A DNA stretch of 64,000 nucleotides, taken from contig NZ_SCMU01000002.1 in assembly GCF_005503695.1 (NCBI RefSeq), positions 124,001-188,000 on the forward strand, written 5' to 3'. Both the position numbers and the translations under genes were made by a program. Under the pieces are notes generated by a model. It worked only from the letters and a program-made list of their open reading frames with translations, ran no database searches and was not told the DNA's origin. How positions within the stretch are numbered: position 1 is the first letter of the stretch; every line of letters starts with the position of its first letter. This DNA comes from Sphingopyxis sp. 2PD (GTDB lineage: Bacteria > Pseudomonadota > Alphaproteobacteria > Sphingomonadales > Sphingomonadaceae). Positions 37,731-45,782 of the stretch are shown here, piece after piece.

Positions 37731-38180
37731 TCAGGGACGAATGACAGCCAGGATCACGATGATCGCCGCGGCGACGCCGGGGACTTCGTTGAGCAGCCGG
37801 AGCTGCTTTTCGGTCAGCGGCCGCAAACCCTGTTGCAGCTTTTTGAAATAACCGATCATCCAGCCATGATAGCCCGACAGCGCAAGCACCAGGATGAATT
37901 TGGCGATGAACCAGGTTTCACCCCAATAATTGCCGTTGAAGGCGAGCAGCAGCCCGAGCAGCCAGACGATCGTCAGCGACGGGTTCAGGATGATCCGGCG
38001 GAGCCGGTCCTCGCGCTCGATCCATTTCTTATCTTCGTCTGACCCGACCGGGCATTGGTGGTGATAGACGAAGAAGCGCGGCATCATGAACAGGCCGGCC
38101 ATCAGGAAAATCACAAAAATGATATGCGCGGCTTTGACCCAAAGCATCGTCGCCCCCAAAAATCCTGCCCAGTCTGCCAT
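37731..38180 (-). CDS. hemJ: protoporphyrinogen IX oxidase HemJ
   Basis: 149-aa membrane enzyme with four helices that oxidises protoporphyrinogen IX to protoporphyrin IX using the respiratory chain. Seen: MLWVKAAHIIFVIFLMAG with the conserved His, MMPRFFVYHHQ and HGWMIGYFKKLQQG. Two bp after the hemE stop, in the same operon. Confidence 0.93.
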   Translation of the reverse strand: MADWAGFLGATMLWVKAAHIIFVIFLMAGLFMMPRFFVYHHQCPVGSDEDKKWIEREDRLRRIILNPSLTIVWLLGLLLAFNGNYWGETWFIAKFILVLALSGYHGWMIGYFKKLQQGLRPLTEKQLRLLNEVPGVAAAIIVILAVIRP

Positions 38181-38182
38181 AA

Positions 38183-39211
38183 CTACCCGCCGCGAACGCG
38201 CCTGATCAGATGCTCGACATGCGCGATCGGCGTGTCGGGCACGATCCCGTGGCCGAGATTGAAGATATGGGGACGCGCCGGGAAGGCCGCAAGGATGCGG
38301 TCAATCGCGGCGTCGAGCGCTTCGCCGCCCGCGACGAGCGCAAGCGGGTCGAGATTGCCCTGCACGGGAAGGTGCGGCGGCAGCGCCGCGTCGGCCCACA
38401 CCGGATCGACCGTCTCGTCGAGCCCGATCGCGTCGACGCGGGTTTCGTCGGCATAGGCGCGGAGTTTCCCGCCTGCCCCCTTGGGAAAGCCGATCACCGG
38501 GGTGTCGGGATGGATGGCCTTCAGACGGCGGACGATTTCGGCATTGGGCGCGATGACCCAGCGTTCGAACTGCGCCGGGCTGAGGCTGCCCGCCCAGCTG
38601 TCGAACAATTGCACGGCTTCGACGCCATGTTCGATCTGGCCCGCGAGGTAATTTACCGTAACATCGACGATCGCATCGATGATGGTCTGGAAGCCGTCCG
38701 GATCGCCGAATGCCATGCGCCGCGCGGCGGCCTGGTCCTTCGACCCCTGCCCCGCCACCATATAGGTGGCGACCGTCCAGGGACTCCCTGCAAAGCCCAG
38801 AAAGGTCGTCTCGGGCGGAAGCGCCGACGCGACGCGCGCGACGGTTGCATAAATGGGGTCAAGCCGCTCGGGCGCGGCCTCGAGCGATGCCAAGGTTGCG
38901 TCCACCAGCGGCGGAGCGAGCCGCGGCCCCTCGCCCGCCTCGAACCACAAATGCTGGCCAAGCGCGTGCGGGACAACGAGGATGTCCGAAAAGAGGATAG
39001 AGCCGTCGAAACCAAAGCGCCGGATCGGTTGCAACGTCACTTCGGCGGCGGCTTCGGGATCGTAGCAAAGCTCGAGAAAGCCGCCCTTGGTTTCCCGCAG
39101 CGCGCGATATTCGGGCAGATAGCGCCCAGCCTGGCGCATCAGCCACAGCGCTGGACGTTCCTGCCGTGCCCCGCGCAGCGTTGCGAGCAGGTTTTTCGAT
39201 GACGCCTTCAC
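38183..39211 (-). CDS. hemE: uroporphyrinogen decarboxylase
   Basis: 342-aa cytoplasmic enzyme that converts uroporphyrinogen III to coproporphyrinogen III. Seen: signature RPALWLMRQAGRYLPEYR (about 19-36), ILFSDILVVPHALG, GFAGSPWTVATYM and LQLFDSWAG-like VQLFDSWAGSLSP. GTG start at 39211 with AGAGGGG 6 nt upstream. Adjacent to the proposed oriC, as in Caulobacter. Confidence 0.97.
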   Translation of the reverse strand: MKASSKNLLATLRGARQERPALWLMRQAGRYLPEYRALRETKGGFLELCYDPEAAAEVTLQPIRRFGFDGSILFSDILVVPHALGQHLWFEAGEGPRLAPPLVDATLASLEAAPERLDPIYATVARVASALPPETTFLGFAGSPWTVATYMVAGQGSKDQAAARRMAFGDPDGFQTIIDAIVDVTVNYLAGQIEHGVEAVQLFDSWAGSLSPAQFERWVIAPNAEIVRRLKAIHPDTPVIGFPKGAGGKLRAYADETRVDAIGLDETVDPVWADAALPPHLPVQGNLDPLALVAGGEALDAAIDRILAAFPARPHIFNLGHGIVPDTPIAHVEHLIRRVRGG

Positions 39212-39230
39212 GCGGCCCCTCTTTCTCTCT

Positions 39231-39249
39231 TCATAAATATTTAAATAGG
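39231..39249. promoter_or_regulatory. AT-rich block: probable DNA-unwinding element / hemE promoter
   Basis: 19 bp with only three G/C (tcataaatatttaaatagg), extremely AT-rich for this genome. Next to DnaA boxes it could be the unwinding element; it also lies in position for the hemE promoter on the minus strand. Confidence 0.55.
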
Positions 39250-39380
39250 ATTGTGGTGGTTTGTTGGTCGCCGGACAAGCGCGGCTTTAGGCCGGGGCGT
39301 CCCTTTTGCCAACAGCTTGACTCCCCGATCGATACGTCGGCGGCCAGAGTCGCAAGGCATGATCCCCCTAATTCACAGCC

Positions 39381-39409
39381 TGTGGATAAGATTCGTCCCT
39401 TGTGGAAAA
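39381..39409 (-). promoter_or_regulatory. two DnaA boxes
   Basis: tgtggataa (39381-39389) is the reverse complement of the perfect DnaA box TTATCCACA; tgtggaaaa (39401-39409) reads TTTTCCACA, which fits the TTWTNCACA consensus. Spacing 20 bp centre to centre. Confidence 0.85.
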
Positions 39410-39481
39410 CAGGTGGAGCGGAATCGGCAGCGTCGGGGATGAATCCATCGTCCCGATTTGCTCCCGGCGCTTGCCCCAAAC

Positions 39482-39490
39482 TTATCCACA
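39482..39490 (+). promoter_or_regulatory. perfect DnaA box
   Basis: ttatccaca on the plus strand, in opposite orientation to the pair at 39381-39409. A weaker TTTTCCACG lies at 39668-39676. Confidence 0.85.
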
Positions 39491-39534
39491 GACGGTGCCG
39501 TGGAGCGTTTTCGACGAGCCGCACGCCATATCCC

Positions 39535-39610
39535 GTTCGTGTCGAGCGATGTCGAAACACCCCGTAGCCGTGCGCTCTCCAAGTGTGTCTCGACCTCGCT
39601 CGACACGAAC
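39535..39610. repeat. REP-like inverted repeat inside the oriC region
   Basis: Arms 39535-39560 and 39585-39610 are reverse complements at 24 of 26 positions (core gttcgtgtcgagcga). It lies between the DnaA boxes and the start of the PPSR gene. Confidence 0.85.
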
Positions 39611-39696
39611 CGAAATGGGGATGATCTGGAGATCGCCCGATCCTCCCCTCCACCTCCCTGCTTGCCTTTTTCCACGCCTTTGGCCCAAGTGGCGCG

Positions 39697-40509
39697 ATGG
39701 GCCGACTTCACCTTCATCTCATATCCGACTCCACGGGCGAGACACTGGAAAATATCGCCAAGGCGGCGATCGCGCAGTTCGACGATGTCGAGGTGGTGCG
39801 CCATTTCTGGCCGATGGTGCGATCGGAATCGCATCTCGACCGGATCATGGCCGAAGTTCAGGCAAGCCCGGGGATGATCCTGTTCACGCTGGTGAACGGC
39901 GAGCTGCGCGCCAGTCTCGAACGCCGCGCCGGCGCGCTCAACTTGCCGCTCGTCCCCGCGCTTGATGCGGTGACCGACGCCCTGTCGCGGATGCTGGGCC
40001 AGGAAGCCAAGGCGCGGCCGGGACGCCAGCATCAGCTCGACGCGGCCTATTTTGCGCGCGTCGAGGCGATCCAGTTCACCGTTGCGCACGACGACGGCAT
40101 CGGCTGGGAAAATTGGGAACAGGCCGACATCGTCCTCGCCGGCGTGTCACGCACCTCGAAAACTCCGACGAGCATCTATCTCGCCAACCGCGGCTTCAAG
40201 ACCGCCAACATCCCGATCGTCCCCGAATCGCCGCCTCCGCAAGCGCTCTATAATTTGAAGCGTCCGATGGTCGTCGGGCTGACGACCGGGCTCGACCGGC
40301 TCGTGCAGGTGCGGCGTAACCGGCTGCTCTCGCTCAACCAAGCGCCCGAAACCTCCTATGTCGACGACGAACGGGTGAAGGCCGAGCTTGCCTATGCGCG
40401 GCGGATGTTCGCCGACAACGGCTGGCCGGTGATCGACGTGACCCGGCGTTCGATCGAGGAAACCGCCGCGGCGGTGATCAAGCTGGTCGAGGATCGGGCG
40501 AGCGCATGA
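39697..40509 (+). CDS. PPSR: phosphoenolpyruvate synthase / PPDK regulatory kinase-phosphatase (DUF299)
   Basis: 270-aa bifunctional ADP-dependent kinase/phosphorylase that regulates PEP synthase or pyruvate phosphate dikinase. Seen: LHLISDSTGETLENIAKAAI at the N-terminus, P-loop GVSRTSKTPTSIYLANRG (about 150-167) and NIPIVPESPPP. The target enzyme is not in the window. First gene right of oriC and head of a plus-strand run in which each gene overlaps or nearly touches the next (ppsR-maf-aroE-coaE). Confidence 0.95.
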   Translation: MGRLHLHLISDSTGETLENIAKAAIAQFDDVEVVRHFWPMVRSESHLDRIMAEVQASPGMILFTLVNGELRASLERRAGALNLPLVPALDAVTDALSRMLGQEAKARPGRQHQLDAAYFARVEAIQFTVAHDDGIGWENWEQADIVLAGVSRTSKTPTSIYLANRGFKTANIPIVPESPPPQALYNLKRPMVVGLTTGLDRLVQVRRNRLLSLNQAPETSYVDDERVKAELAYARRMFADNGWPVIDVTRRSIEETAAAVIKLVEDRASA

Positions 40510-41102
40510 CGTTGCTGCTCGCCTCGCAAAGCAGCGGCCGCGCGGCAATGCTCCGCGCCGCCGGGCTGGAATTTGAAACCACCGCCGCGCATGTCGATGA
40601 AGAAGCGCTCACCGCGTCGTTGCTCGCCACCGGTCAGACCGCGCGCAATATCGCCGACGCGCTCGCCGAGGCCAAGGCGATCAAAATCTCGTCGCGCCTG
40701 CCCGGCGTCACCGTGATTGGCGCCGACTCGACGCTCGCCCTCGACGATGGCGCGATGCTGTCCAAACCCGCCAGTCCCGAAGAGGCCGCCGACCATTTGC
40801 GCCGCATGGCGGGGACGCGCCACCGGCTGTTCAGCGCCGTGGTCGCGGCGCGCGATGGGTCGCCGGTGTGGCGCGCGGTGGGCGAGGCGAAGCTGTGGAT
40901 GCGTCCCTTGTCGGACGCGTTCATCACCGCCTATGTCGCGGAGCATTGGGACAGAATCCGCTGGACCGTCGGCTGTTACGAGATTGAAGGAGCGGGCGTG
41001 CAATTGTTCGACCGGGTCGAAGGCGATCCCTGGACTATCGTCGGGATGCCGATGCTGCCGCTCTTGTCGTGGCTCCGCACGACCGGGCTGGCATCGTCAT
41101 GA
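40506..41102 (+). CDS. maf: Maf-like nucleotide pyrophosphatase
   Basis: 198 aa. Seen: LLLASQSSGRAAMLRAAGLE at the N-terminus, VIGADSTLALDDGAMLSKP with the catalytic Asp, and the C-terminal GCYEIEGAGVQLFDRVEGDP. Maf proteins hydrolyse dTTP/UTP or 7-methyl-GTP and affect septation when overproduced. ATGA overlaps with both neighbours. Confidence 0.95.
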   Translation: MTLLLASQSSGRAAMLRAAGLEFETTAAHVDEEALTASLLATGQTARNIADALAEAKAIKISSRLPGVTVIGADSTLALDDGAMLSKPASPEEAADHLRRMAGTRHRLFSAVVAARDGSPVWRAVGEAKLWMRPLSDAFITAYVAEHWDRIRWTVGCYEIEGAGVQLFDRVEGDPWTIVGMPMLPLLSWLRTTGLASS

Positions 41103-41914
41103 GCGGGCCATCCTATGCCGAGGTGATCGGCGATCCGATCGCGCAATCGAAATCCCCGCTGATCCACAAATTCTGGCTCGACGCCTTGGGCCTCGCGGGC
41201 GATTATCGCCGTTCCCACGTCACGCCCGACGCGCTCGCCGCCTTTGTCGAACAGCGCCGCGCCGACCCCGATTGGCGCGGCTGCAATGTCACGATCCCGC
41301 ACAAGGTGGCGGTCATGGATCTGGTCGATGATCCGGGGAATATCCGCGGGACGATCGGCGCGATGAACACGATCGTTCGCCAGTCCGATGGGTCGGTCAT
41401 CGGCACCAACACCGACGCCGCGGGTTTTTATGCGCCGCTCGCCGATCTCGATCTGGAGGGTGCGCCGGTCGCCGTGGTGGGCGCGGGCGGCGCGGCGCGG
41501 GCGGTGCTGTTCGCGCTCGCGCGCGCGGGGGTCGGACATGTGACAATCCTCAATCGCAGTCCATTGAAAGCCATGGGGCTGCTCGCGACCTTTGGCCTCA
41601 AGGGCGAGGTTGTCGGGCTCGATTCATCGCTTCCGCCGGTATCGCTGCTGGTCAATTCGAGCAGCCTCGGGATGACCGGCCAGCCGCCGCTCGACCTCGA
41701 CCTTTCGCCGCTCCCGGACGATGCGATTGTCTATGACCTCGTCTATGCGCCGCTCCAGACCGGGTTGTTGGGGGCCGCCGAGGCGCGCGGGCTTGACACC
41801 GTCGACGGGCTCGACATGCTGATCGGGCAGGCGGCGCTTGCGTTCGAGCTATTTTTTGGTGCTCCGCCGCCCGAAGGCCGCGACGACGAACTGCGAGGGC
41901 TGCTCACCGCATGA
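41099..41914 (+). CDS. aroE: shikimate dehydrogenase
   Basis: 271 aa; NADPH-dependent reduction of 3-dehydroshikimate. Seen: GDPIAQSKSPLIHKFWL (about 10-26), NVTIPHKVAVMDLVD with catalytic Lys (about 68) and NADP-binding VVGAGGAARAVLFAL (about 130). ATG at 41099 overlaps the maf stop; the frame is open upstream but the canonical start is here. Confidence 0.97.
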   Translation: MSGPSYAEVIGDPIAQSKSPLIHKFWLDALGLAGDYRRSHVTPDALAAFVEQRRADPDWRGCNVTIPHKVAVMDLVDDPGNIRGTIGAMNTIVRQSDGSVIGTNTDAAGFYAPLADLDLEGAPVAVVGAGGAARAVLFALARAGVGHVTILNRSPLKAMGLLATFGLKGEVVGLDSSLPPVSLLVNSSSLGMTGQPPLDLDLSPLPDDAIVYDLVYAPLQTGLLGAAEARGLDTVDGLDMLIGQAALAFELFFGAPPPEGRDDELRGLLTA

Positions 41915-42534
41915 GGCACCATCCGCGTCCCGGTTCGCGGCTGCGGCGACCCTTCATCCTCGGCCTCACCGGATCGATCGGCATGGGAAAGTCGACCGCG
42001 GCGGCGATGTTCGAGCATGAAGGCGTGCCGGTGTTCGACGCCGACGCCGAAGTCCACCGGTTGCAGGGGCCGGGCGGCGCGCTCGTCGCGGCGATCGAGG
42101 CGCGCTTTCCGGGCACCACCGGACCCGGCGGCGTCGATCGCCAGAAACTGGGCGGGCTGGTGCTCGGCAACCGCCATGAACTCGCCGCGCTCGAGGCGAT
42201 CGTCCATCCTGCGGTGTTCCGGGCGCAGAAAAAATTCCTCGCCCGCCACCGCGCGCGCGACGTCGTGGTCCTCGACATCCCGCTCTTGTTCGAAAAGGGC
42301 GGCTGGCGCCGCGTCGGTGCGATCGCGGTGGTGTCGGCGCCGACCTGGATGCAGACCAAGCGCGTCATGCGCCGCCCGGGAATGACCTATGACCGTCTGA
42401 AGGCGATTCGCCGCCTGCAGGTGCCCGACCGCGTCAAGCGCGCGCGCGCCGATTTCATTATCGAAACGGGCGGACCGAAAAGCGAGACGCATCGCCAGAT
42501 TCGCGCCATCGCCTCTTGTTTCCGCGCCCGATAG
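41911..42534 (+). CDS. coaE: dephospho-CoA kinase
   Basis: 207 aa; final step of coenzyme A synthesis. Seen: P-loop ILGLTGSIGMGKSTAAAMF (about 16-34), VFDADAEVHRL and VVLDIPLLFEKGG. It has about 12 extra basic residues at the N-terminus (RHHPRPGSRLRR) relative to most CoaE; a later start is not available at an ATG. Overlaps aroE by 4 bp. Confidence 0.96.
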   Translation: MRHHPRPGSRLRRPFILGLTGSIGMGKSTAAAMFEHEGVPVFDADAEVHRLQGPGGALVAAIEARFPGTTGPGGVDRQKLGGLVLGNRHELAALEAIVHPAVFRAQKKFLARHRARDVVVLDIPLLFEKGGWRRVGAIAVVSAPTWMQTKRVMRRPGMTYDRLKAIRRLQVPDRVKRARADFIIETGGPKSETHRQIRAIASCFRAR

Positions 42535-42553
42535 GGTCCAGATTAACCGCTCA

Positions 42554-43255
42554 ATGCGCGAGATTATCTTCGATACGGAAACCACGGGATTCGATCCCAA
42601 GACCGGGGACAGGCTGGTCGAAATCGGGTGCATCGAACTGGTCGACCGCCGCGAAACCGGCCAGACCTTCCACGCCTATTTCAACCCCGAACGCGACATG
42701 CCCGCCGCCGCCGAAGCGGTGCACGGCCTGTCGATCCAGTTCCTGTCGGACAAGCCGTTGTTCGCAACCCGCGTCGACGATCTGCTCGAATTTCTCGGCG
42801 ACGCGCCGCTGGTCGCGCACAATGCCGCGTTCGACTTCGGTTTCGTCAACGCCGAACTCGCGCGCGCGGGCCGTCCCGCGCTCGACATGGCGCGGATGTG
42901 CTGCACGGTGCAGATGGCGCGCAAGCTCCATCCGGGCGCCAAGCACAGCCTCGACGCGCTCTGCACGCGCTACGGCATCGACCGCAGCCACCGCGTCAAG
43001 CATGGCGCGCTGCTCGATGCGGAACTGCTCGCGCACCTCTACATCGAAATGACCGGCGGCCGGCAGATCGGGCTGGGACTCGCGGCGTCGGCGACGAACG
43101 TCCCGACGCTCGCCGCCGCGGCCCCTGCGGTACCGCGCGGCGGCGATCGTCCGTTCCGCGAACCCCGACCCCATATGGCATCGGCCGCCGATCTGGCACG
43201 CCATGCCGAATTTGTCGCAGGGCTGAACCAGCCGCTGTGGCTCGATACGGTGTGA
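42554..43255 (+). CDS. dnaQ: DNA polymerase III epsilon subunit (3'-5' exonuclease)
   Basis: 233-aa proofreading exonuclease. Seen: ExoI IIFDTETTGFDPKTGD (residues 4-19), ExoII HNAAFDFGFVNAEL (about 97) and ExoIII HRVKHGALLDAELLAHLY (about 152). C-terminal 50 residues are Ala/Pro-rich, the linker to the alpha subunit. Order maf-aroE-coaE-dnaQ next to oriC is conserved in alphaproteobacteria; the secB gene often found next is absent here. Confidence 0.96.
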   Translation: MREIIFDTETTGFDPKTGDRLVEIGCIELVDRRETGQTFHAYFNPERDMPAAAEAVHGLSIQFLSDKPLFATRVDDLLEFLGDAPLVAHNAAFDFGFVNAELARAGRPALDMARMCCTVQMARKLHPGAKHSLDALCTRYGIDRSHRVKHGALLDAELLAHLYIEMTGGRQIGLGLAASATNVPTLAAAAPAVPRGGDRPFREPRPHMASAADLARHAEFVAGLNQPLWLDTV

Positions 43256-43300
43256 TGGTGATCGCATAAGTCATCGCACCGGCCAAGAAGGAGAAGAAAA

Positions 43301-43873
43301 ATGGAAATCCGCGTCTCTGGCCACCAGATCGAAACCGGCGAAGCGCTGCAGGCGCATGTGTCGGACCGGATGAACGCGATTGCCGACAAATATTTTTCGC
43401 GCGCGATCGGGGCGCACGCGACCTTTGGCAAAGGGCCGCACGACAGTTTCCAGTGCGACATCGTCGCGCATGTGATGCAGGGGCTGGTGCTCAAGGGGCA
43501 TGGCCAGGCGCAGGACGCGCATGTCGCGTTCGAAGGGGCGGCCGAGCGCATCGAAAAGCAGCTGCGCCGCTATATGCGACGATTGAAAGACCGGAATAGC
43601 GGTCCGGCGCAGCCTTCACCGACGGTCGACGAGATCGACGACAATGCGAGCTATATCGTCTTTGACGGTGGCGGCGAGGAAGATGCCGGCGACGCCCCCG
43701 CGATCATCGCGGAAACGCGCGTCGACATCCCCAACAGCAGCGTGTCCGACGCGGTGATGATGCTCGACCTTCGCAACACCAACGCCTTGCTGTTCGTCAA
43801 CAGCAAGACGGGTTCGCACAATATGGTCTATCGCCGCGACGACGGGACGATCGGCTGGGTCGAACCACGATAG
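43301..43873 (+). CDS. hpf: long-form ribosome hibernation-promoting factor
   Basis: 190 aa. N-terminal RaiA/HPF domain (MEIRVSGHQIETGEALQAHV, residues 1-95) binds the 30S decoding centre; C-terminal domain (SVSDAVMMLDLRNTNALLF onward) mediates 70S dimerisation into 100S particles. AAGGAG ribosome-binding site. Adjacent to ptsN, as is common in proteobacteria with rpoN-linked regulation. Confidence 0.95.
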   Translation: MEIRVSGHQIETGEALQAHVSDRMNAIADKYFSRAIGAHATFGKGPHDSFQCDIVAHVMQGLVLKGHGQAQDAHVAFEGAAERIEKQLRRYMRRLKDRNSGPAQPSPTVDEIDDNASYIVFDGGGEEDAGDAPAIIAETRVDIPNSSVSDAVMMLDLRNTNALLFVNSKTGSHNMVYRRDDGTIGWVEPR

Positions 43874-44021
43874 GGCTGGATTTTCTTCGCCAACCGGCAT
43901 AAGGGCCGCGCCCAATACGTCCTATGCCGGTATGGCGGGGCTCCGGTATGACCTCGCCGCGATCGTCCTTGCGGAGTGCCCGGCCCAATTGCCCGGCGGC
44001 TACACAGATTTGACCAGAACC

Positions 44022-44486
44022 ATGAACCTTTCTTCCCTTCTCTATCCCGCGACCGTGCGCGCGCACGTCCAGCTCGATTCGAAAAAGGCGCTTTTTCCCT
44101 TTGTCGGCGACCTCGCCAGCCGCTCGCTCGGGCTCGACGCGGGCGAAGTCAGCGAAGCGCTGCTCGAACGCGAGCGTCTCGGTTCGACCGGGTTCGGGCG
44201 CGGAATCGCGCTGCCGCACGCCAAGATGGCCGATCTGACCGGGGTGCGCGGGCTGTTTCTGCAATTGTCGCGCCCGATCGACTTCAACGCGGTCGATGGC
44301 CTGCCGGTCGATCTGTTGTTCGTGCTGCTGTCGCCGCTCGACGCGGGTGCCGACCATCTCAAGGCGCTGGCCGGGGTGTCGCGGATGCTGCGCAACGAAG
44401 CGATCGCCGAACGGCTGCGCGGGGCCAAAAGCGACGAAGCGCTCTATGCGCTGCTCGCCGATACCGAAACGCGTGACGCGGCCTGA
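44022..44486 (+). CDS. ptsN: PTS nitrogen-regulatory IIA protein
   Basis: 154 aa EIIA(Ntr). Seen: LERERLGSTGFGRGIALPHA with the phospho-acceptor His (about 63) and PIDFNAVDGLPVDLLFVLLS. Receives phosphate from PTS-Ntr proteins and regulates potassium transport, nitrogen and stringent responses. ATG at 44022 gives the normal length; the frame is open upstream. Confidence 0.95.
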   Translation: MNLSSLLYPATVRAHVQLDSKKALFPFVGDLASRSLGLDAGEVSEALLERERLGSTGFGRGIALPHAKMADLTGVRGLFLQLSRPIDFNAVDGLPVDLLFVLLSPLDAGADHLKALAGVSRMLRNEAIAERLRGAKSDEALYALLADTETRDAA

Positions 44487-44507
44487 CGCCGCGGCGCGAA
44501 CTGGCGC

Positions 44508-44846
44508 ATGACGCGGCTGACCAGCCGCTTCCTTGTCGACCTGCTGCTGCGCCGCACCGAATCGGCGGGCGGATTTGCGACGATCCTCGTCAAGGGCGAC
44601 GAGCATTCGGGGATCATCCTTGTCCAATGCGCCGAGCGCGGCCAGCCCGGGCCGCTGCTTGAACGGCGCTTTTCCCCGACTGGCGACTATATATGGGAGG
44701 CGGTCGGCCCCGCCGACCCCAAAGATGGTGAATCGCGCGCCAACTACCAGGACCGTCGGCAAAAGGCCGATCCTGATCTATGGATCGTCGAACTGGATAT
44801 CGCAGATGCGCCACGACTCGTCGCGGAGTGGGCTGCGTTAACTTGA
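44508..44846 (+). CDS. DUF1491 family protein
   Basis: 112 aa: RFLVDLLLRRTESAGGFATI and PLLERRFSPTGDYIWEAV are typical of DUF1491, an alphaproteobacterial family without known function. 21 bp after ptsN; probably same transcript. Confidence 0.88.
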   Translation: MTRLTSRFLVDLLLRRTESAGGFATILVKGDEHSGIILVQCAERGQPGPLLERRFSPTGDYIWEAVGPADPKDGESRANYQDRRQKADPDLWIVELDIADAPRLVAEWAALT

Positions 44847-45042
44847 CTCTGTTGCAGCGCACAATAGGTGGCGCGCATTCGATAACGCGTAGGTCGGCCC
44901 GCGGGTTGCATTGTCTTGACGATGCCCCGGCAGAACGGGCTGGACACGCAGTCGGACGATGACCGCAAGCGGCGATACTGGACCATAGTCCCCCGCTTGT
45001 TTTGAGAGGTTCGGTTCATCGGCCGCACTTTTGACGGACAAT

Positions 45043-45711
45043 ATGAGTCGTATCCTGAATACAGCCAGCGTGGCTGCCGTCGGCATGACTGCCGCGACCA
45101 TGCTGCTTTTGGCGGAACCCGGTTTTGCGAGCGATCTTGCTGCCGACGCCAATCTTCCCGCCCTGCTCGCCCCGAGCGCACCTGCGCCGGTCGCGACCGA
45201 TCAGGCGGATCTGTCGATCGAGGCCAATGCGCCGGTCGCAGACATCAGCAAGAACGACGACCAGACCCCCGCGCCGGAAGCGAAGCCGACCCCGGTGACC
45301 GCCGAATCGCTCGCCGCGCTTGTCGCCGCGACCCCGCGCCCCGCCGACATCGACCCCGAACTGCGCTGCCTCGCCGGTGCGGTCTATTTCGAATCGCGCG
45401 GCGAATCGCTTCCCGGCCAGCTTGCGGTCGCGCATGTCGTGATCAACCGCGCCGAGTCGGGCCGCTTCCCCAAAAGCCTGTGCGGTGTCGTCCATCAGAA
45501 AAGCCAGTTCAGCTTTGTGCGCGGCGGCAAGATGCCGGCAATCCGCGAAGGCGCCCAGTGGAACAACGCCCTTGCGATCGCGCAGATCGCGCGCGACGGC
45601 AGCTGGAAGAATCATGCGCCGGGCGCGCTGTTCTTTCACGCCCGCTATGTCTCGCCGGGCTGGCGCAAGACGCGCATCGCGCAGATCGACAACCACATCT
45701 TTTATCGCTGA
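45043..45711 (+). CDS. SleB-like cell-wall hydrolase
   Basis: 222 aa: signal peptide (AAVGMTAATMLLLAEPGFAS), a Pro/Ala-rich linker (about 40-105) and a Hydrolase_2 domain with RCLAGAVYFESRGESLPGQL, catalytic Glu in ESRGE, AHVVINRAESGRFP and SGQFSF-like KSQFSFVRGG. Likely a periplasmic lytic transglycosylase/amidase acting on peptidoglycan. ATG at 45043 preferred to TTG at 45031. Preceded by a 196-bp gap without other genes. Confidence 0.92.
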   Translation: MSRILNTASVAAVGMTAATMLLLAEPGFASDLAADANLPALLAPSAPAPVATDQADLSIEANAPVADISKNDDQTPAPEAKPTPVTAESLAALVAATPRPADIDPELRCLAGAVYFESRGESLPGQLAVAHVVINRAESGRFPKSLCGVVHQKSQFSFVRGGKMPAIREGAQWNNALAIAQIARDGSWKNHAPGALFFHARYVSPGWRKTRIAQIDNHIFYR

Positions 45712-45782
45712 ACCGGACGCCGCCGCGCCGCGGCGGCATCCCATTCATTGCCAAGCCATATTTGCTGGCGCATGATGACGGG

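Larger units (their letters stand above)
39212..39696. other. oriC: predicted chromosomal replication origin (oriC)
   Basis: 485-bp non-coding gap between hemE (minus) and the DUF299/PPSR gene (plus), the same gene pair that flanks Caulobacter oriC. It holds an AT-rich block (39231-39249) in otherwise GC-rich DNA, two perfect or near-perfect DnaA boxes on the minus strand, one on the plus strand, and five GANTC methylation sites within 127 bp (39319, 39347, 39390, 39421, 39441). Gene orientation changes here from minus to plus. Inference, but well supported. Confidence 0.85.

Noticed and set aside
39668..39676. A fourth DnaA box (TTTTCCACG)
   Set aside because: Two mismatches to TTATCCACA; mentioned but not listed as a separate feature.
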